NCBI GenBank assembly: GCA_029224185.1
Contig: CM055196.1
Coordinates: 10,520,509-10,584,508, forward strand
Reading direction: 5' to 3'
Source: Karalla daura
Lineage: Eukaryota > Chordata > Actinopteri > Chaetodontiformes > Leiognathidae
DNA length: 64,000 nucleotides
This document shows positions 26,359-37,818 of this stretch, piece by piece. Made by a program: the position numbers and the translations under genes. The notes under the pieces are model-generated. The model made no database searches, was not told the origin of the DNA, and saw only the letters and a list, made by a program, of their open reading frames with translations. Each line of letters starts with the position of its first letter. Position 1 is the first letter of the stretch.

Positions 26359-28105
26359 GGCGCGGGGGGACGCTCCGCGCGAACGGACCAACAAAGAAGA
26401 AAAAAGACAAAACTCTCGTCTTCGGGTGTCCTCAAGCACGGGGGCCGCGCTCCCGTGACCCTGTCGCATCTCAGTTTGCACGCACCTGTGAAACACCAAC
26501 ACGCGGACTCCCACTACCAGGACTTTTTATTTTCATTTTTTACTTCTTTTAAACCGTATCGGAAACGTACGCCGCATGAGCATGAAAAACGAAACATTCC
26601 CGAGACTTTATTTTCCCCTTCTTCTTCTTCTTCTTCGGTTTCAAACTGAATGTTGCTTCTGCTGGTTTGGCCGCGGCTGAGGCGACCCCGGGCTGCACGC
26701 CGCTCAGCTGCTGCTTCGCTCACCATGATGCAAGTGATGCAAGTGGTGAGACACCCCCACCTCGAGAAAGGTGTCGCAAACTTGCATGGAGTCGGAACTC
26801 GGCCAGAAGCCCGGTGCGCTGCTGAGAAAGCACCAGCAGCAAGTCCCGACCTGTGGCTCGTCTCGGCTCTCCGATCAGGCAGATCTGACTTGTTTTGAGC
26901 CCAGGGGGGAGGGGGGGGGCTCCCTGATTCCACGCTGCGATCGTAACTCCGCGCCGCCCTCACGTCGGACCTTTGGAGAGGCCCGTGACAGCGCGGCACC
27001 ACTGTGAGTCTTCTTGTGCCTCTTCGACGACGCCTCCTCCTCCTCCCGGCGGAGGAACGGAAAAAGATGTGTCGGGATTGTACGCCCGTAGCTTCACAGT
27101 GACCCTCGAGCCTTTTTTTTAATTTATTCATTCTGTGCCTTCCGAACCTCCAGATATCTCACACCCGTCCTCGCTTTTATAACTCCGAAATTCCAAGTCT
27201 TGCGTTGGTCATGACTCTGAGCTGTGTACCCTTTTTATGTAGCCTTTTTCCTTTCTGCTCCCGACTAGTCTGGAGGGGCAGCCTGCAGCCGAATATGCTT
27301 CTTTTAACTTCAACCCACTGACACGATTTTTTACCTATTTATTTCAATCACTGTGCTGTTTTTTTTTAATCTTATCAAACTTCAAATGGCAGCAAAACCC
27401 GTTTGGTACGTGTCACCTTCCCCTGTCTGATCAGTCTGTAGTCCCTGTGTCATTGCCTGAACCCCCACGTGAGCCTTTTTCTACTGTTACCTAGGCTGTA
27501 TTGTTGTTTTTATTCATATTATTTTTTTAGTATTGGGCCTTTTTCTTCTTTTAAATCAAGGAGTAGCTGTGTGGTACTTTGAGAAACAAGTGGCGTGCTC
27601 AGGATGTTAAATACTGTGACCGGACTCAAACATTCACCAAACCTTAGGTACACAGAGACGACGGATATTCAGGATTTCTAAATACTGTGGTCGTATCCCT
27701 CGCTGCATGTATGGAGTCACGTTTGCCTTTTTCCCCCACCATCCCCTTGTCTTGAGACTTCGATTATCGAGTGCTGCGTTTTTATTTTCGTACTCCAAAC
27801 TCCACTTCTGTCACTTTTTCACATGTTCTGGCCTTACTTGTGTCTTACTGGGAAAGCAGCGGTCTGCTCCAGTACGCGCTCGGACGTGGTAACTGAACTC
27901 TCTCTCACCCGGGATCGAAATGTTTTGCATCATTTCTGACGTTCAATGGTCACGTTTGCATGTCGGTATGGTGTGCATGTCACTTTACGGAATCTCTGGG
28001 GAGAAGAGCTGAATGTTCTCCTTCGATGACAATGATGGCTGTGATGTACATTATGTTTTGTAACTCCTGTTTGTACAGACAATAAAAACACAGGCAGCCA
28101 GTTTT
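26359..28105 (+). terminator. klhdc10: klhdc10 3'UTR with polyadenylation signal
   Basis: About 1.7 kb of non-coding sequence follows the stop codon and ends at AATAAA (28081), with GT-rich sequence downstream. The length is in line with the long 3'UTR of mammalian KLHDC10. No other gene is seen in it. Confidence 0.75.
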
Positions 28106-28184
28106 TTAAAGTGTCGCTTCATCAGATGTCGTTTTTGTTCGACGCAGCCCATTGATGCACAGGATGCTACTTCATTAAGGTTTT

Positions 28185-28551
28185 TTTATTTATTTCTAGA
28201 AAGTCATCAGTAACATAACATTTTTAATAGTATGTAAAATGCATAACAGTACCGAGAGACGAAAAATCATTAGTACAGACACTGTAATATTCATTTGTAT
28301 TAAAATACTTCTTTTCGTACACTGACCACAGTTGACAAAGACCATTAAAAAATTGGCTAAGACGCATCACTCAGTATGTTAGCATTCACACACGTTTCAG
28401 TAGTAGGAGCCCCTACCTGAGGTTAAAAGAAACATGAGTCAGAACCAATCAGTCAGTACGATCAGGAGTGGTGGGGTGCTGTTAAAAAAAATAACATTTA
28501 CAGTCCTCCGTGTTTGAGAGCCAGTTCAGCGGGAAGGCGTCTGCGCTACGG
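28185..28551 (-). terminator. 3'UTR and polyadenylation signal of the cation exchanger
   Basis: TTTATT/TTTATTTATT at 28185-28194 is AATAAA on the minus strand, about 360 bases after the stop at 28552. It lies only about 100 bases from the klhdc10 signal, so the two genes converge. Confidence 0.55.
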
Positions 28552-29785
28552 TCAGCAGCCCGCAGGCGACGGGGCAAAGAAATACAGAGCCAGGAGAATG
28601 AAGTAGACGACCACCAGAGCCGTGCCTGAGAGGAGAGACAGGAAGATGCCATAGCACTGGGTCAGCAGGGATCGATTCATGAAACCTACTGTAATAACCA
28701 AATATCAGTATGATGTCAATATCTTGTAATCATGGCTGTCACACGCACCCAGCACTTCATGTTAGGCCATGTTGGATGGGTTCATCTGGATAACTTTGCT
28801 AGGCGCAGCTCTCCGGATCACAGGCTCGTACATGTATACCTTGTAAACCGATGTTATCTGTACTTGCTGACCCGTGCAGCTTGTCTTTGCACCGAACACC
28901 GAAGCAAAGTCCTCGTCACTGTTACTAACTCGGCTATAACGCTACGACGCATCGCGCCGAATTTCTTCGACCGGCTCGAACAACAAGTAAAAACACTCCA
29001 GACTCACCCTGAAAATAATCAGACTTGCCATCCATGAAGATGTAGTTGACTAGAATGAGACTGAAGATACTGGCCCACAGGTGCAGGTCACTGAACAGCA
29101 GCACGAAACCCACATCCTGTCAAATGGGAGATATGAGAAGTGACGCTGTGCAACAGGAAACCACCACTATCTGTGTACATATATATGTGTGTGGGTGTAT
29201 ATGTATATATACATGTATATGCATTGATGATGCAAATATGGGTGTGTCTTACACAGAAGGCATTAAACAAGACCAGCACTGGAATCTGTAGCATGCAGAC
29301 TTGGACAGCTATACAGATTCCCACTTCCAAGCTGAAAAACAAACAAGAGTAAGCTGAATTCACTAATTGGCCCAAAATTCGCATTGCAGCAGTAGTGACA
29401 CGATCAAAGAAGCGCAGCATTTTAAGAAACATTTACACACAGATGGGCCTTGACTGACCTCAGGCTTATGTTGTTCTGGAGCGCAAACTGGATGCCATTC
29501 ACGATCTCCGGGATCTCAGGCACCATCGCGAGAACCGTCACCCCGATGAAATACTGTAGAGGGAGGAGGCACAAGCATGAGACGCTCCGGAGCGGGCGCA
29601 GAGTGGCCAGGTGAGCGGCACCGGGGCGCACGTCCTGACCTGGGAGACGCTGGGCTGGTTTAGTATGGGCTGGATGTGCTGGGTGACGAGGTCAGCACAG
29701 GCAGACGTGAGCACGGTGGCCATGATGAGGATGACCAGGGACCTCCACCGGGACCAGTGGACCACGGCCCCGTGGTGACGGGCGG

Positions 29786-29816
<31 letters not shown>

Positions 29817-32800
29817 GGGGTCAGGGCACACGCACCGACGGCTGCCTGAGAGCACAGGTCACTGTGAGTCCTACCCTGTCCTTCCCCCACGTGAATGTCA
29901 TAAATGTGGGAGTGCGTCTTCAGCGTGAAGATCAGGCCGATGATGTAGGCGACTGGCAACAGGGTGGACACTGTGTACACCAGTGGCCTGACAACGTCAA
30001 CAAATTCATTAAATAAGTATGAGTAAAGACTTTTTTTTTTTACCTATTCATAGATTTGAAGCCATCGTTCGACCTCTTACACTTGATTTGTGTCACTAGA
30101 ACAGAACAGCCGACTCGGTGTATGCTGCTGAAAATTAAGGTATGTCATGCACCTGAAGTGTCACACTGCCAGTCATTTTTATACTTTATATAAAAATGAC
30201 TTAGATAGCAGGTAAGACTATGGACGGATGGACATGATTATGACAATGAAAATGACAGACAGTCAAAGACTAAACAAAAACGTGCAACTCCGCCATTATT
30301 GTCCTCAAATTTCCTGATCTTACAGTCAGTTTTGGTGCAAAGGGGGAAAAAATCAAATAAGTTCTTACTGGACATGGTTGTGGAACAATGTCCCGTTGTT
30401 CTGTTGGGAAGAGAAATCACATTACATGAAATGCACTGCAGTGGAAAGTTTGGAGCGCTCTGTCCCGGCTTTGGCTGCTGACCAGGTCGTAGTGGCAGTT
30501 GTGGCAGACGAACGGCCCGCTGGTGTTGCTCGTGCCGTTTCCCCCGGTGTAGTTAGTGCAGGCGTCGCACACCAGGTTCCCATAAGCCTTGGAAAACAGC
30601 GTGGGGGCAAACACACCTGCCATCGACAGTCCGTATAAAGACACGCAGTTAACCAGTGAGGAAATCACTTCCTCTTTGCTACAACAGCAAGAATATCTGA
30701 CCATGCCACCTGCTGCAACACTCTCTCTCTTAAAGATGAATGTTTCGACCGGTGCCGGTCATGCTGCAGTCATTAGAGCTATAGTTGATATCGTATAATC
30801 ACTAAAACCAGTCGTATCGGAGACAAAGGGTTTAAATGCTGCTGAGGATGGTTTACTGCTGCCAATGTAGGACAAGTGTGAGGAATAAAGTGGTGCAATG
30901 GCAGATAACTAAATATAAATGGGAGGGTAGGTTGAAGGTCAGTTGTACTGAGGCGATTCCGGTCCTGCCTCAGGGAGGCGCTACAGCACAGGACTCTCTG
31001 TTCAGCAGGCTCAGCTAGCACTGTCCCAGCCATGATCACCGCCTGTGGCTGACCGAGGGTCTGAGAGCATGTGTGTTCGCCTACTTGCCTCCCACGGAGA
31101 TGAAAAGCAGAGCGGAGCTCACTCCCGTGGAGCGGCTGTTGAACGTCTGCTCGCTGTGTCTCAGCCCTCCGATTATCATGCAGATGCCCTGAGAAGATAC
31201 AGAGCAAGGCGCCTCAGTCATACCGCAAACCATGCATCAGTGTCGTTACTGTGACTGTCTTCACTCTGATTATGAAACAAAGTTTTAAGTAAGTGAAAGA
31301 AATCTCAAACTTTAAAGGGGATCTAGAAGCTATAGAACACTGATTTATTCCAAATTTGCTCAGATGCCATTTTACAAGTCACGTTACACAGGTCACAAGT
31401 TACAACTCTATATTTAGCTGTGGGAATATGATGGTAAATGTGTGCACAGGTTTGGTGCCCTTTCATGCATACCTGGCAACTAGTAGGACGATTGGCTGTC
31501 TTGCCTGAAACTTACATGACTTTACCCTGTTTTACATAACTGCGAGTTTACTATGGAGTGTGTACCTATCCGGCTCTATATGTTTGAACCAGAGGGTTTG
31601 TGAATGTTTTTGCATCAGTGGTGTAAATAGCAACATGTATGCAGGTTCACTCACAGGGATGAAGAGGATGCAGCCCAGGAGAGTGCCAGTGAGCGCTGCT
31701 TTCACCACCTCCTGCAGACACGGGTTGGCTGCCTGGTGACCTTTGAGCAGCGCGGTGATGTAAAACGTCAGCTCCGTGATGGAGCCGAAGCTGGCGTTCA
31801 CCACCGCGCCCACTGCAAAGTTACTCTGGGCCGAGATACTTCGGGGGCCACAACACAAACGAGAAGCTGTGTGAGAGGAAACACCTGCAGGGTTCAGGGT
31901 CAGTTTGGGTCATAAACGCAGCTCACCTGGCGATGCCCATCCCAATGTAATAGGACAGAGGGATGATGGAGCCGATGGCAACGGCAAACTTGACCTCGGA
32001 GCAGGCGTACTGGTTTTCTCTGTCAATATAACCTATTACCAAGGCAACTATTACCAAGGGGAGGAGGTCTGAGATGGGGGGGGTCAAAGATTATAGCAGG
32101 TCTTCATGACACACTCAGACACCCACACCCACACACCCACACACCCTGAAGGATACTGACAGCGAAGACGTTGATCCCGTCAACGGTGTACTTGTAGTAG
32201 TACCAGTTTACAGCGTGGTAGCAGCACAGCAGCGCTCTGGTCTCATAGCCTTGATACTAACATTATTCAAAACAAGAACAGTGAGTTACAGTCATCCAAC
32301 ACTGAGTTTCGGATGTTCGATGCTACACGTCTCTCTTGCCTTCCTCTGTGAGCAGCTGGAGACAGAGACGTCCTCCGGTGCTAGGAGGAGAACAACAGCC
32401 AGGGTGCGCGCGTTCATCTTGGACACCGGGATGCTGAAAACCAGGATCCAGGAGAAGAAGCAGACCAGGGAGTGGACAACCACCAGAGGAGGGTATCCCA
32501 ACAGCAGCCACACGTAGGTGGAGACGCGATGCTACAGAATGTGTGGTACAAGCATCCCGTGAATGATTTTTCCATCCAGCGGCGTTGAATTATTCTGGAT
32601 TCTGGTGCGTATGTACTGAAGGGGACGGTTACCCAGTACGGAGTGCGCACAGGTCGTCCTGCCAGCTCGGGGACGATTGGGACCTCTGTGGGTGAAGGCA
32701 GCAGAACTGGGGAGTTATCGTCTGCCGCCTCGATGTTGCACTCACAGTCGGGTGCTTGTTCGCAACACCTCCTCAGTGTGTTTCCAAGCTGGAGAAATGT

Positions 32801-35800
32801 AAATACGGAGCAAAACAAAGAGGCGATTTGAAGAATGGTCACTCGCTTAAAAGATTCATTGCTTGGTGGCAAAAAGCCAGAGATCAGAGATATGTCCTCC
32901 GTATCATATTCCCCCCTCAGAGAACAGGACAATAAACTACAGAGACTATACACATAAAACTAGACTGTTGTACGATAGATTCACAGATAAAGCAGGAATA
33001 TGTTCACTCTTCTCACAAGGTGACATACAAAAATTTTTGTGGGGATTGTTCTGCACCTTGCCAAGTAACAACAGTCGACGGCGCTGATGTCAAAATGCAC
33101 CTATAAATACCTTCTAATTGAAGTCTTGACTGAGCTGAAGAGTACTGATTTTGTTTCAACACCTTCAGCTCCACTTTTATTGTCGAGAGCTGTGCTTTCT
33201 TGACCACAAACTGGCGAGACTAAGAGGAAGCTACAAAGTGCATGTTCCTCATTTCAGCTGCTAGCAAAAAGACGGCGAGACAACACAGAGAACACCCCAA
33301 AAACCACACCGTACCTCATGGATTGACTTGCCAAATGGCCAAAAGAAGTAGCAGGACAGCTTCCAGCAAAGCCTGCCTGCAGAGTCAAAACAAAAAAGGG
33401 ATGAGCGCAATACCTGGTCAGTGACCAACACCGCTAATGTTCTCTGTGGACTGGCTCACCTACCATATGGTAAACCTGTGACAGTGATGAACATGAGTAT
33501 GCCGACCAGGAAATATGCCAGGGAGACCCACCAGCCAAAGAGAAGCACGTATGCCACATTTCCACATGTGATGAGATGACCTGTCGCCGGAGGGACAAAC
33601 ATTCAGTGACGGATCAGAAGGCCACTGTCTCTGTGTGATTTCTACCCAAGGGAAGTGTGTCAGTATGCTACGACCCAGAGGTTCTTTTTGCAGTCCGACA
33701 CTTCTCTCAGTAACAACATTACAGCTCATTGAATTCATTACTGAGACCTGGGAACACAGTGATTTCCATTAAAACAAGCTAGACGGGGCAAGAACAGACA
33801 TGATGAGATGATCATGACAGCTTTCAAACACACGCCAAAGCGTCGTTGGTAGTCAAGACACAGGTTCCCAAATGACGAATGTAGTGACAACCTCATCACT
33901 GTTTACACTTCTATAAAAGTAACACTGACTGAGATTGAGACCTCTTTTATAAGAAACTTTTGTACAAAATATACACATATGGAATGGATTTAACATAGTC
34001 ACGGACGCATATACAACTAAATCACAGACACACCGATGCACGGATGCCCAGCCTAATCCCTACCTGAATGTGGTTTGATGGTGTTCAGCTCAGAGTAGAG
34101 CTCTTTCACAACCTCTGACCTGTCTTCAAACGGACGCTCCGTCACGTGGCTCTTCCATTTCCTGAAACCAAACTGACACACACACACGTACGTTTTGCCA
34201 CCTCTTCTGCACGCAAAGAACTTTTGATTGGCGCAGGGAAATTTGGGCTTTTAGGCACCCTACCCTGTAGTTGTTGACCAGTTTGTTGGCCTCAACCTCG
34301 TTCTCTGCTCTGATGGTCCTCTTGCTTTGGATCTCCACCCAGCCGTCGTCACAGGCATGATGGCTGGGACCTTTATCGAAAGGCGGCAAGATGAAAAACG
34401 CTTATAAACACACAGGTGGGTCTGTTCATCGAGTCTAATAAAGCCTTTGTAAGGCAAGTAAGTGCTCACATGTGTGTGCAGATAGGCATTTTGTTGTGTG
34501 GAGTGCAGGACACGTGGAGTGGTGAGACGGTGGGGAGTTGGGTTGTGGAGTGTGGACACAGAGTCGATCCCAGCCCAGCTCGTGATTATGACCTCCATTA
34601 GGATCAGGCTCCCACTGCGGATCTGCAACACCAAGAGGTAAAGCGAATCCTTAGAGAAACATTCCCACCACGGATCATTAGATGACTGTGTTACAGTACA
34701 GTTCCATTTCGTTATTTCGTTATTTGTGCATTTTTACTCAGCTGGTGATCTTATGGTTTTCATTCACACTCTGTGAATGTCTGCTTCCCACATTGTCCTA
34801 GCCATAAGTGGCTGAGGCAGTAAACCACTGTTTCAATTCAATACCTGCTTCTGTGTAGACATAAGCAGTGTGTTTTCAGTGTTTTCAGTTGAGGAGGCAT
34901 TTTTAACATTGAGAGGAAACATTAAAGTCAGGTGAGGAGTCTGATAGAGGTCCGTGTCAGTTTCCACTGTATCTACACTGTAAGATAGAAAACCCTCCTG
35001 TTGACTCATATAATGTAGTACACTGCGAAACCTCGACTCAATAGATAAACTGGTAAAGTGGTTAAGAAAGTAAAATTAAAATGAAGCCACGTCACATGCT
35101 CTCCTCTTCTAAAATGTTTGGAGAGAGGTAATACTAAGACCTCGGGAACTGAGCCAATACACACACACACATATGCACGCAGACACAGCCCTCCCACTGG
35201 CACATGACCCGGGACACACAATCACTCAAACTCAAGGTACTTTTACACTTTTGTGTCGAAGGATACGTGTATGAATGTCTGGAAGCACAGCGAAAACCTT
35301 TCTATTTATCTATCGCTGATTACTGCCTCTGCCTGGCAGACAACAGCTGGATCTGTTCTGCGCGGCATGACTGCAATTAAAGTGAGGGGTAAAAGACATC
35401 TTGGGTTTTTCATTCACCCATTTGAAGGGTTTGCGTCTCACTCGGCACGTCCCTGATCAATCGATATGGTACAGCATTGTGCAACAAAAAGAAAACACAC
35501 AAAAAAGATGTGACCCATCAAGTGGAACCACTGAAAATGGTGCCTCCACACGTCGCCACTGTTTAGTTTTGTTTCCTCTTTCTCCTCCCTTTTCAGACGC
35601 ACAAATGTGAGGGTTTAACAACTGTGCACTAGTGTAAGGGGTTGGGAAGTTTATTTAGATAAAATGGATAAAATAAACACATTCAATACACAGATTTAGA
35701 AACAACAAATAAGGAAATGTCCAGACATTAAAGACATTGTGAAAATCAACAGTAAAAGGATTCTTCTTATTCCGTCATTCTGTTAGTGTTAGTTATTCAG

Positions 35801-36270
35801 CCTTGGATGGACTGAAAATATTCAACGATGTTTAACTTGCCAAGAAAGAGATGCCACAAATCCCCTGCTGCAGCGTGTACAAATAAAAGTGCGGTACTAG
35901 CATTAACATTTTTGTTTGTTTGTTTTCTGCGCAATTGCTTGGACGCAACGCAGAATCTGAGGCTGCCACTCTGGTGATCCATCCATTTGTCCATACTTTA
36001 TTGCCTAGTATTACTCGATAACCCTCATATCAGACTCTTATTATTGGGGGGCGAGGGCACGCGCGCGTGTGCGTTAGTAATAAATAGGACGTGACTGGCT
36101 GACGCAGAGCAGCCATGTCTCCAGCGCGCTAAGCAGTCACAGTAAATGACACCCAAGCAAGTTGCAGTCGATGTGCGCACACGCTGAGTCGCTCACCCAC
36201 CTTGCGCGTGCTCGGGCCTCCGCCTCCTCCTACCGCCGGTGTCTGAGCTCGGTGCGGGGGACAGAGACAT
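28552..36270 (-). CDS. cax1: Cation/proton exchanger, CAX/Vnx1 type
   Basis: Polytopic antiporter of the Ca2+/cation superfamily. CAX proteins move Ca2+ or monovalent cations into acidic compartments against H+; fish have such a gene but mammals lack it. Exons right to left: 36201-36270, about 34560-34622 (end uncertain, alternatively 34470), 34264-34370, 34064-34172, 33464-33580, 33315-33376, 32633-32788, 32340-32531, 32157-32256, 31927-32068, 31655-31838, 31089-31188, 30426-30616, 30369-30400, 29875-29987, 29640-29785, 29459-29553, 29253-29331, 29008-29116 and 28552-28688. Phases agree throughout (about 767 residues). Exchanger repeat 1 has VNASFGSITELTFYITALL; repeat 2 has LAMVPEIPEIVNGIQFAL. 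DGKSDYF near the end is typical of CAX proteins. The N-terminus (MSLSPAPSSDTGGRRRRRPE) is basic, then soluble. Two introns use GC donors. The transported ion is inferred. The symbol follows zebrafish usage. Confidence 0.85.
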
Positions 36271-37700
36271 CTCCTCACCGGGTCAGCCGCTCCGGAGGTG
36301 CCTCACACATCCTCTCCGGGACCGGCCAGACGCTCCGCTACAGCCGAGGGCACGCTCCGTATTACGCCGCACGGGATTGTGGGAAGTGTAGGCAATCGGA
36401 CGAAGCGTCTTTAAAGTGAAAGCCCGCTTTCCAATAATCAACATTTCCATTATTTTGTCAGCAAGACCTAAAAAAGACAGAAAATACGAATGGAAAAATA
36501 AATGCATAAATATCTTTACTCCGACAAGCAAGTGTACGTTATTATCCATCACTATTCCTATATCATTACAGTGACAGGTTCTATCACTAAACATCACTAA
36601 ACATTATTGCCACTATCATGTTATCAATTAGTTATCAACAGCTATAAATTAGAGAGAGAGCGAGAGAGCGAGAGATTTGTAGGGAAGTGTGTGTGCACAT
36701 ATATAATATAATACATTAATAATATGCTCCAAGTGTGGATTGGTGGTATTTGGGATTCTGTGTGTGGGATAGTGTACAATACAAAAGTGTTGAGTGTTGA
36801 CTGTGTTGAGCAAAAGCGAGTGTTCAGTATTGTGGTTGGACAGTCTAATCATATCAAACTTTTTTAGCATATTAAAAACATCATAGTTTGTGAATTAACT
36901 GTGCACAGTCATAATGTAAAGAAGGAAATAGAAAATAGAAAATGAGCACATGTACGTACAATAGAAATTTGTTCATCAATAAAAAAAAAATTACAAGGAA
37001 CTATAGATGCCCAAAAAGGGGCAGAATTATAAGCTTTACATATTTAGTTTCTCAATAAGAGTTGAACGTAGCAATCATATTGATTACTATATATAATTAG
37101 ATGTTATTCAGTTGGATTACCTTACCTCATTGATACAGTATATAAGAAGCCTCTAAATATTGTTGCTGCATGTGGAGATATTTTAAACAATTATGATGTA
37201 ACAGTATAGTCATTCTTTCTAAAGAAATACTTACGAACATCTAAACTAAAATACAATGTAATGATTGTTTACATTTTTTTTTGCAGTTTTATTGTCTTTG
37301 AAACTGCCTGCTATAATTCAGCCTGAATGTCAGCATGTGCCAGAGTCTGTCTGACCTGGCACTGAGTGTAGTATAATGTAGTAAAATAAACACTACAATT
37401 CAAATACAGGAGGCCACAAAGACCGTTATTAGAGGTTTTTGTGACCGAAACACTTGACGATCAATATGTGAATGTCAGACTGACATCCACCTCAGTGCTT
37501 TGACCCTAAAAGACGTTTCCTCCCCTTAACCCACCCAAACAACTGCTGATGTGAATTTGCCAAAGTTGTCATCAAATTAGCTTCCTCAAAAAAAAGATAT
37601 ATATATGTCTTTATTTATATATATACACACACACACACACACACAGTTACAACAATTATACAACACGGTCCTAAATCTAAGTGGGTGTCAACAAATGTGA
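36271..37700. other. Exchanger promoter, then gene-free spacer
   Basis: 36271-36420 is GC-rich and serves as the TATA-less promoter of the minus-strand exchanger. From 36420 to 37700 the sequence is AT-rich. It has a short GA repeat (36651-36676) and a TA/CA microsatellite (37593-37647) and no coding pattern. Confidence 0.6.
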
Positions 37701-37753
37701 TGAGTGGTGATTTGGACATGGGGGTGGAGTTTTGAAGACATCATTCCCAGTCA

Positions 37754-37760
37754 TATATAA
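37754..37760 (+). promoter_or_regulatory. TATA box of the ZP/choriogenin gene
   Basis: TATATAA at 37754, 65 bases upstream of the start codon, gives a predicted 5'UTR of about 35 bases. Two TGACC oestrogen-receptor half sites lie further upstream (37442 and 37501). No full palindromic ERE is seen. Confidence 0.7.
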
Positions 37761-37818
37761 ATACTGCACATGGAACAGGTACACTTTAGGGCGATCCAGG
37801 ATTAGCTACTGTTACACT

